Positions 6,304 through 10,954 of a DNA stretch of 10,954 bases are shown here, one piece after another. A model generated the notes under the pieces. That model ran no database searches and had not been told where the DNA came from. It saw only the letters and a program-made list of their open reading frames with translations. Position numbers and translations under genes: made by a program. The stretch covers positions 1-10,954 of the forward strand of contig CALINF010000244.1 in NCBI GenBank assembly GCA_938045215.1, read 5' to 3'. Position 1 is the stretch's first letter, and every line of letters starts with the position of its first letter. This DNA comes from an uncultured Halieaceae bacterium. Its GTDB lineage: Bacteria; Pseudomonadota; Gammaproteobacteria; Pseudomonadales; Halieaceae.

Positions 6304-7729
6304 CATCAGCGCTTACCACGTTCCCGAAATGCGCCGTATACGCCATATCCACATGATTGGTATCGGTGGCTCTGGCATGAGTGGAATTGCCGAGGTGCTT
6401 GTGAACCTTGGCTACCATGTCGCTGGCTCTGATCTTCGTGCCAGCGCGGTCACGCGCCGGCTGGAAGGCAAAGGCATTGCGATTCACATTGGCCACCATG
6501 CGGACAACCTTGGTGATGCGAACGTGGTGGTTAGCTCCAGTGCTGTCGATGAATCGAACCCTGAGGTGGTTGCAGCACGCGAGGCACGTGTGCCTGTCGT
6601 GCCTCGCGCAGAGATGTTGGCAGAGCTAATGCGCTATCGCCACGGTATTGCGGTAGCAGGTACTCACGGCAAAACCACGACAACCAGTCTCATCGCCAGC
6701 ATCTTTGGCGAGGCCGGACTGGATCCCACTTTTGTTATCGGCGGTCTGCTCAATAGCGCTGGCAGCAATGCGCAACTGGGTGCAAGTCGTTTCCTGATCG
6801 CCGAGGCCGATGAGAGCGACGCCTCGTTCCTGCACTTGCAGCCCATGGTTGCGGTAGTGACTAATATCGAAGCTGATCATATGGATACATACGGGGGCGA
6901 TTTTGCTGTTCTACGGCGCACCTTCGTCGACTTCCTGCAGAACCTGCCATTCTATGGCGCCGCCGTGCTGTGTATCGATGATCCTGTGGTTGCAAGCCTT
7001 CTTCCTGACGTGACGCGCCAGGTGGTGACCTATGGCTTTGCCGATGACGCCGACTATCGTATTACCGGTCTGCATCGAGAGGGGGCGAAGACCACATTTG
7101 AGTGCGTCAGACCGGGCACTGCCACTGCGTTGGCGGTGTCGCTGAACATGCCCGGTTTGCACAACGTGCTGAATGCCACTGCAGCGATTGCGGTTGCCAC
7201 GGACGAGGGTGTGGATGATGCGGCGATACAGCGTGGTCTGGCAACTTTTGCCGGCGTAGGCAGACGATTCACTGAGCTTGGAGCACTGACTTGTGCTGGC
7301 GGCTCGTTGACCCTGGTGGATGACTACGGACACCACCCGACAGAAGTGCGCGCCACATTGGACTCGGCCCAGCAGGTTTGGCCAGAGGCGCGCAAGATTA
7401 TGGTGTATCAGCCCCATCGCTATTCCCGTACGCGAGATCTTTACGAGGACTTTGTTGCGGTGCTTTCGCAGTGCGATGTATTGATTCTGTTGGATGTTTA
7501 TCCTGCCGGGGAGGCGCCTATTGCAGGGGCCGACAGTCGCAGCCTTGCCCGCAGTATTCGGCAGCGCGGCAATATTGAACCCATATTTGTCGAGAGTATC
7601 GACGAAGTGCCCGCAGTGCTGCGTGACATCGCGGTTGATGGCGACATCGTTATCACTCAGGGCGCTGGCAACATCGCTCGACTGGCGCAAATATTGAGTG
7701 AACTGTCGTCGCTGGAGGTGGTGTCTTGA
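6296..7729 (+). CDS. murC: UDP-N-acetylmuramate--L-alanine ligase MurC
   Basis: MurC catalyses the first amino-acid addition of the stem peptide, joining L-Ala to UDP-MurNAc with ATP in the cytoplasm. The 477-aa product has all family landmarks: GIGGSGMSGIAE in the UDP-binding domain (22-33), P-loop AGTHGKTTTT (121-130), EADESDASF (170-178), NIEADHMD (190-197), GLHNVLNATAA (287-297), DDYGHHPTE (342-350), YQPHRYSRT (371-379) and QGAGNI (455-460). ATG 6296 is used because it overlaps the murG stop by 8 nt; its ribosome binding site is weak (GAGG at 6280-6283, 12 nt away), so re-initiation by ribosomes finishing murG seems likely. An internal Met at codon 12 (MRRIRHIHMIG) would also leave the core domain complete and cannot be excluded as start. 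The next gene, ddl, starts inside the murC stop. Chromosomal context and intact motifs argue against the related recycling ligase Mpl. Confidence 0.97.
   Translation: MNDISAYHVPEMRRIRHIHMIGIGGSGMSGIAEVLVNLGYHVAGSDLRASAVTRRLEGKGIAIHIGHHADNLGDANVVVSSSAVDESNPEVVAAREARVPVVPRAEMLAELMRYRHGIAVAGTHGKTTTTSLIASIFGEAGLDPTFVIGGLLNSAGSNAQLGASRFLIAEADESDASFLHLQPMVAVVTNIEADHMDTYGGDFAVLRRTFVDFLQNLPFYGAAVLCIDDPVVASLLPDVTRQVVTYGFADDADYRITGLHREGAKTTFECVRPGTATALAVSLNMPGLHNVLNATAAIAVATDEGVDDAAIQRGLATFAGVGRRFTELGALTCAGGSLTLVDDYGHHPTEVRATLDSAQQVWPEARKIMVYQPHRYSRTRDLYEDFVAVLSQCDVLILLDVYPAGEAPIAGADSRSLARSIRQRGNIEPIFVESIDEVPAVLRDIAVDGDIVITQGAGNIARLAQILSELSSLEVVS
7714..7720 (+). promoter_or_regulatory. Ribosome binding site of ddl inside the murC 3' end
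   Basis: GGAGGTG lies with its GGAGG core 7 nt before the TTG at 7726. This supports the unusual TTG as the real ddl start. There is no ATG between the site and the conserved first beta strand of Ddl (VAVLLGGKS). Confidence 0.7.
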
Positions 7730-8661
7730 GCTTCGAGACCTTGCGAGACACAGGCACTGTAGCAGTGTTACTGGGTGGAAAATCTGCCGAGAGAGAAATT
7801 TCTTTGCAAAGTGGAGCAACCATCGTAGAGGCGCTGAACAGTCGCGGCTACAACGTGAAAGAAGTAGATCCAGCCAGCGATCGCTGGTTGTCAGAACTTG
7901 GCGGTGTGGCGTTTGCATTCAATGCGCTGCACGGTCCGGGCGGTGAGGATGGCGTCATTCAGGGTGCACTGGAGGCAATGGGTGTGCCTTACACAGGCTC
8001 AGGCGTGCTGGGTTCTGCACTGGCCATGGACAAGGTCCGCAGTAAGCAGTTGTGGCAGGGGATCGGTGTCTCAACGGCGGCGTTCACCACATTGCATGCA
8101 GGTACCCGGTGGAGTGAAGAAATCGAGCGCCTTGGCAAGGTATTCGTCAAGCCTGCCTGCGAAGGCTCCAGCATCGGTATGACGCCGGCAGATACCGCTG
8201 CAGCGCTTGAGTCGGCCTGGCGCGAAGCATCGCGCTATGGCGGCAGTGTGATTGCGGAGCAGTTCATAGACGGGCCTGAATACACGGTATCGATTTTGGG
8301 CGATGAGGCGCTGCCCTCCATTTGCATGGAGACAGACAACGAGTTCTACGACTACGAGGCCAAGTATTTGTCTGATGACACGTCCTATCATTGCCCCAGT
8401 GGCCTGGGCGTTGAAGATGAGAGGCGTGTCGGCGAACTGGCTTTACAGGCTTTTCAGTCAGTTGGCTGCACCGTGTGGGGACGCGTCGACACGATGCGCG
8501 CAGCCGACGGCACCTTCTATGTGCTGGAAGTGAACACGATTCCCGGCATGACGTCGCACTCTTTGGTCCCGATGGCGGCACGTGCATCCGGCATGAGTAT
8601 CGAGGCGTTGGTTGAACGCATTCTTGAGTTGAGCTGGGAGGCGCAAAATACAGATGCCTAG
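7726..8661 (+). CDS. ddl: D-alanine--D-alanine ligase Ddl (DdlB type)
   Basis: Ddl is an ATP-grasp ligase that makes D-Ala-D-Ala, the dipeptide that MurF adds to the stem peptide. The 311-aa length is close to the E. coli DdlB length of about 306. Motifs in order are GGKSAEREISLQSG (17-30), NALHGPGGEDG (66-76), YTGSGVLGSALAMDK (89-103), VKPACEGSSIGM (141-152), FYDYEAKY (207-214), GRVDTM (252-257) and LEVNTIPGMTSHSLVP (267-282). E22 matches the E. coli DdlB residue E15 that binds the first D-Ala. The KY pair at 213-214 belongs to the omega-loop, and the Tyr there indicates a D-Ala-D-Ala rather than a D-Ala-D-lactate ligase. The start is TTG at 7726, overlapping the murC stop by 4 nt (TTGA) and backed by a good ribosome binding site. 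Position between murC and ftsQ is typical of ddlB; whether a second ddlA exists elsewhere cannot be seen. Confidence 0.96.
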   Translation: MSFETLRDTGTVAVLLGGKSAEREISLQSGATIVEALNSRGYNVKEVDPASDRWLSELGGVAFAFNALHGPGGEDGVIQGALEAMGVPYTGSGVLGSALAMDKVRSKQLWQGIGVSTAAFTTLHAGTRWSEEIERLGKVFVKPACEGSSIGMTPADTAAALESAWREASRYGGSVIAEQFIDGPEYTVSILGDEALPSICMETDNEFYDYEAKYLSDDTSYHCPSGLGVEDERRVGELALQAFQSVGCTVWGRVDTMRAADGTFYVLEVNTIPGMTSHSLVPMAARASGMSIEALVERILELSWEAQNTDA

Positions 8662-9514
8662 ATTCCAGCTGCCGCTTACCTATTCGATACAGCGATTGCG
8701 ACGCGAGACTCATGGCGCCACGCGTAAAGTGCGGCGCAAAGTTGAGGCCAAGCCCTCCTGGTTAGCGGCGATCAAGCAGTCGCTTTCTGTCTGGCTCAAT
8801 CGGGGTTTGATTCTGGTGGCAGCAACGGTGGTCATTGCACTCGGAACACAAGCCTATCTCAAACTGCAGTCGATACCTGTGGAGCGAATCAGTGTTACAG
8901 GTACGTTGCAGCACACGCAAACCGAGGCGGTGCAAAAAATGGTACAGCCCGCGCTGCAGGGTGGTTTTCTGAATGCAGATTTAACGCTGTTGCGCGAGCA
9001 ACTCGAAGCATTGCCCTGGATTTATGAAGCAACGGTGCGCCGGCGCTGGCCAAACGCGTTGGAGATCCATGTGGTGGAACAACTGCCGATCGCCCGCTGG
9101 GGTGAGGAAGGGTTCCTGAATCATGAGGCCGTGGTATTCCAGACAACGCGCGAAGGTAACTGGGATGCGCTGCCCTTGCTGCGAGGGGCGCAGAGTGACG
9201 CGCATGTATTGATGGCGCGGTATCAGCGACTTGAAGAGTTGTTGCAGCCTCTGGCCCTACAGGTAGCTGAGCTCTCGATTGATGAGCGCGGCCAGCTTGA
9301 TGCGGTATTGGAAGGTGGTACGAAATTGAAGCTGGGCAACGAAGAGTTCGTTGAGAGAGTGCAGCGTTTTGTGGCGGTGTACCAGACCGAACTGGGGGCG
9401 CGCTCCGAGAATTTGGAGCGTGTGGATTTGCGTTACGAGACAGGTATGGCCGTTGTGTTCAGCGCGCCAGTGCAGGTAGCAGACCTCAGCATAATCAATA
9501 AGAAAGGGGAGTGA
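8654..9514 (+). CDS. ftsQ: Cell division protein FtsQ
   Basis: FtsQ is a bitopic inner-membrane protein that forms the FtsQBL complex and passes recruitment signals to FtsW/FtsI at the divisome. The 286-aa product has a basic cytoplasmic N-terminus (many Arg/Lys in residues 12-33) and a single membrane segment near 51-69. A POTRA domain follows, starting at IPVERISVTGTLQHTQ (74-89) and including PWIYEATVRRRWPNALEI (121-138) and VVEQLPIARW (140-149). The beta domain, up to about residue 275, includes ERVDLRYETGMAV (255-267). These are typical FtsQ/DivIB features. ATG 8654 overlaps the ddl stop by 8 nt; the nearest ribosome binding site (GGGAGG at 8636-8641) is 12 nt upstream, rather far, so coupling to ddl is likely. 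FtsA follows after 7 nt. Sequence conservation in this family is low, so the call rests on motifs plus position. Confidence 0.95.
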   Translation: MPRFQLPLTYSIQRLRRETHGATRKVRRKVEAKPSWLAAIKQSLSVWLNRGLILVAATVVIALGTQAYLKLQSIPVERISVTGTLQHTQTEAVQKMVQPALQGGFLNADLTLLREQLEALPWIYEATVRRRWPNALEIHVVEQLPIARWGEEGFLNHEAVVFQTTREGNWDALPLLRGAQSDAHVLMARYQRLEELLQPLALQVAELSIDERGQLDAVLEGGTKLKLGNEEFVERVQRFVAVYQTELGARSENLERVDLRYETGMAVVFSAPVQVADLSIINKKGE

Positions 9515-9521
9515 GACTGCC

Positions 9522-10757
9522 ATGGGCAGCGGACAGGATAAGCGGATGATAGTGGGGCTGGATATTGGCACCTCGAAAGTTGTCGCCATTGTTGGGGAAG
9601 TCGGTGTCGACGGCGAAATCGAGGTTGTCGGTATCGGGTCCAACCCGTCCAAGGGTATGAAGAAAGGCGTTGTGGTCAATATCGAATCGACCGTCCAGTC
9701 GATTCAGCGTGCTATCGAGGAGGCCGAGTTGATGGCAGGCTGCCAGATTCACTCTGTATACGTCGGTATTGCCGGCAGCCATATTCGTAGCCTGAACTCA
9801 CACGGCATCGTGGCGATTCGCGACAGAGAGGTGTATGCGCTCGACCTGGAGCGGGTGATTGATGCGGCGCAGGCCGTTGCGATACCTGCAGACCAGAAGG
9901 TGTTGCACATACTGCCACAGGAATACGTGATCGATAATCAGGAAGGCATTAAAGAGCCGATGGGTATGTCCGGCGTGCGGCTGGAAGCCAAAGTTCATCT
10001 GGTGACCTGCGCTGTCAATGCAGCCCAGAATATCGAGAAGTGTATTCGTCGCTGTGGCCTTGAGGTTGAAGAGATGATTCTGGAACAACTGGCTTCCAGC
10101 TACTCCGTGCTGACGGAAGACGAGCGTGAGCTGGGTGTGTGTCTGGTTGATGTCGGCGGAGGCACCACGGATATCGCGATCTTCACCGAAGGATCAATCC
10201 GCCATACCGGCGTGATTCCAATAGCGGGCGACCAGGTCACCAATGATATTGCCATGGCCCTGCGCACACCCACCCAGCACGCTGAAGAAATCAAGATCAA
10301 GTATGCCTGTGCGCTCACCCAGTTGGCTGGTGCGGACGAGACTATCAAGGTGCCCAGCGTAGGCGACAGACCGCCACGCGATCTGTCACGACAGGCGTTG
10401 GCAGAGGTGGTGGAGCCACGCTATGACGAGTTGTTCACACTGATCCAGGCCGAACTGCGGCGCAGCGGTTTCGAAGACATGATACCCGCGGGCATTGTTC
10501 TGACAGGTGGCACCTCGAAAATGGAAGGTGTGGTTGAGCTTGCTGAGGAGATTTTTCATATGCCGGTGAGAATCGGTTACCCGCAGACCATCAAGGGACT
10601 CACAGACATCATTCGCAACCCGATCTATGCCACGGGCGCCGGGTTGCTGCAGTACGGAATTACCCACGCCGACGACATTGGATCGACTGCGCGAGCCGCG
10701 AATACGGGCGAAAGCCTGTTCGGGCGCGTTAAAGCGTGGGTGCAGACTAATTTTTGA
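9522..10757 (+). CDS. ftsA: Cell division protein FtsA
   Basis: FtsA is the actin-like ATP-binding protein that ties FtsZ filaments to the inner membrane and recruits later division proteins. The 411-aa length is normal. Phosphate-binding motif 1 is VGLDIGTSKVVAIVG (11-25). The family-specific 1C subdomain lies roughly at 85-165 with VYVGIAGSHIRSLNS (79-93) and LPQEYVID (131-138). Phosphate motif 2 is VDVGGGTTDIAIF (209-221) and the adenosine motif is IVLTGGTSKMEG (325-336). The C-terminal ESLFGRVKAWVQTNF (397-411) looks like the amphipathic membrane-targeting helix, with aromatic and hydrophobic residues on one face and basic residues beside it. The start ATG 9522 has GGGGAG at 9506-9511, 10 nt upstream. 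MreB, also actin-like, is excluded by the 1C region and the neighbouring ftsQ and ftsZ. Confidence 0.97.
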   Translation: MGSGQDKRMIVGLDIGTSKVVAIVGEVGVDGEIEVVGIGSNPSKGMKKGVVVNIESTVQSIQRAIEEAELMAGCQIHSVYVGIAGSHIRSLNSHGIVAIRDREVYALDLERVIDAAQAVAIPADQKVLHILPQEYVIDNQEGIKEPMGMSGVRLEAKVHLVTCAVNAAQNIEKCIRRCGLEVEEMILEQLASSYSVLTEDERELGVCLVDVGGGTTDIAIFTEGSIRHTGVIPIAGDQVTNDIAMALRTPTQHAEEIKIKYACALTQLAGADETIKVPSVGDRPPRDLSRQALAEVVEPRYDELFTLIQAELRRSGFEDMIPAGIVLTGGTSKMEGVVELAEEIFHMPVRIGYPQTIKGLTDIIRNPIYATGAGLLQYGITHADDIGSTARAANTGESLFGRVKAWVQTNF

Positions 10758-10776
10758 TTGTTTTTAGAAGTAAAGC

Positions 10777-10794
10777 GTCGCGTGTAAGCGCGGC
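10777..10794 (+). other. Possible small RNA hairpin in the ftsZ leader
   Basis: GTCGCG (10777-10782) can pair with CGCGGC (10789-10794) around a 6-nt loop. The stem has six pairs, one of them a G-U wobble. It ends 12 nt before the ftsZ Shine-Dalgarno and is not followed by T residues. It could affect ftsZ translation or mRNA processing, but a stem this short can arise by chance. Confidence 0.3.
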
Positions 10795-10806
10795 AATATC
10801 ATAAAA

Positions 10807-10813
10807 AGGGGAG
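10807..10813 (+). promoter_or_regulatory. Ribosome binding site of ftsZ
   Basis: AGGGGAG lies 7 nt before the ATG at 10821. It is one of the few sites in the window outside an upstream coding region, as expected for a gene that must be translated at a higher level than its neighbours. Confidence 0.75.
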
Positions 10814-10820
10814 ATACACC

Positions 10821-10954
10821 ATGTTTGAACTGATCGATAACATTCCTGAAAACGCTGTCATCAAGGTAGTAGGCATCGGTGGAGGCGGCGGCAACGCGGT
10901 CAAACACATGATCGAAAACCTGGTCGAGGGCGTGGATTTTATCTGCGCCAATAC
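10821..10954 (+). CDS. ftsZ: Cell division protein FtsZ, 5' end only
   Basis: FtsZ is the tubulin-like GTPase that polymerises into the cytokinetic ring and is tied to the membrane by FtsA. Only the first 44 codons are in the window. The protein begins MFELIDN, followed by AVIKVVGIGGGGGNAV (12-27), the first glycine-rich nucleotide-binding loop of FtsZ, and then HMIENLVEGVDFICANT-like sequence leading to the second strand. The MFE start and the GGGGGNAV loop closely match other gammaproteobacterial FtsZ proteins. The GGGTGTG tubulin signature lies beyond the window edge. The ATG is well supported by the ribosome binding site at 10807-10813. The reading frame runs off the window edge and shows no internal stop. 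Confidence 0.97.
   Translation, partial: MFELIDNIPENAVIKVVGIGGGGGNAVKHMIENLVEGVDFICAN

Larger units (their letters stand above)
10758..10820 (+). other. ftsA-ftsZ intergenic leader
   Basis: This 63-nt stretch is the longest non-coding interval in the window. It starts T-rich (10758-10766), holds a small GC-rich hairpin (10777-10794), then an A/T-rich part and the ftsZ ribosome binding site. I see no T-run after the hairpin, so it is not a standard terminator. No convincing paired -35/-10 promoter can be read: TATCAT at 10797-10802 matches a -10 box at 5 of 6 positions but has no -35 partner at normal spacing. Confidence 0.6.

Noticed and set aside
6911..7918. Long open frame on the - strand (335 codons) opposite murC and the start of ddl
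   Set aside because: It is antisense to two conserved genes with intact motifs, its translation is rich in Cys, His, Arg and Ser with no recognisable domain, and it has no gene-like context. It looks like a by-product of the codon bias of the + strand genes.
10758..10766. T-rich run right after the ftsA stop as a terminator
   Set aside because: There is no GC-rich stem directly before it; the hairpin that exists lies downstream of the T-run, so the order is wrong for an intrinsic terminator.
10797..10802. TATCAT as a -10 box for a separate ftsZ promoter
   Set aside because: No -35-like hexamer lies 16-18 nt upstream. ftsZ promoters are often inside upstream genes, which cannot be judged by eye here.

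Overview
The window is a continuous stretch of the division and cell wall (dcw) cluster of a Gram-negative bacterium. All genes are on the + strand in the order murE (3' end) - murF - mraY - murD - ftsW - murG - murC - ddl - ftsQ - ftsA - ftsZ (5' end). This is the classic gammaproteobacterial order. Protein details point to the Gammaproteobacteria: MraY is 360 aa with catalytic residues at the E. coli positions, MurD has a GSNAKST-type P-loop as in Pseudomonas, and the MurC core is Pseudomonas-like. My guess is a marine lineage near Pseudomonadales/Cellvibrionales, but the genus cannot be fixed by reading alone.

Layout. Bases 1-213 are the last 70 codons of murE. Bases 210-4058 carry murF, mraY and murD, which finish UDP-MurNAc-pentapeptide, transfer it to undecaprenyl phosphate, and supply the D-Glu ligation step. 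Bases 4055-6303 carry ftsW (septal glycan polymerase) and murG (lipid II synthesis). Bases 6296-8661 carry murC (L-Ala addition) and ddl (D-Ala-D-Ala supply). Bases 8654-10757 carry ftsQ and ftsA (divisome assembly and membrane tethering), and ftsZ begins at 10821.

Packing is very tight. Four junctions overlap by 4 nt (murE/murF, murD/ftsW, ftsW/murG, murC/ddl) and two by 8 nt (murG/murC, ddl/ftsQ). Gaps are 1 nt (murF/mraY), 7 nt (ftsQ/ftsA) and 14-26 nt (mraY/murD). Several ribosome binding sites lie inside the last codons of the upstream gene, so translational coupling along one long transcript is likely. The only sizeable non-coding stretch is the 63-nt ftsA-ftsZ leader, which can form a small hairpin just before the ftsZ ribosome binding site.

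Together the genes make the peptidoglycan precursor (MurC, MurD, MurE, MurF, Ddl), move it to the membrane lipid carrier (MraY, MurG), polymerise it at the septum (FtsW) and organise the ring (FtsQ, FtsA, FtsZ). I looked for cargo, insertions, RNA genes, CRISPR arrays, mobile elements and unexplained long repeats and found none. No undescribed system is visible; the findings below are modest points about translation starts, coupling and single residues.
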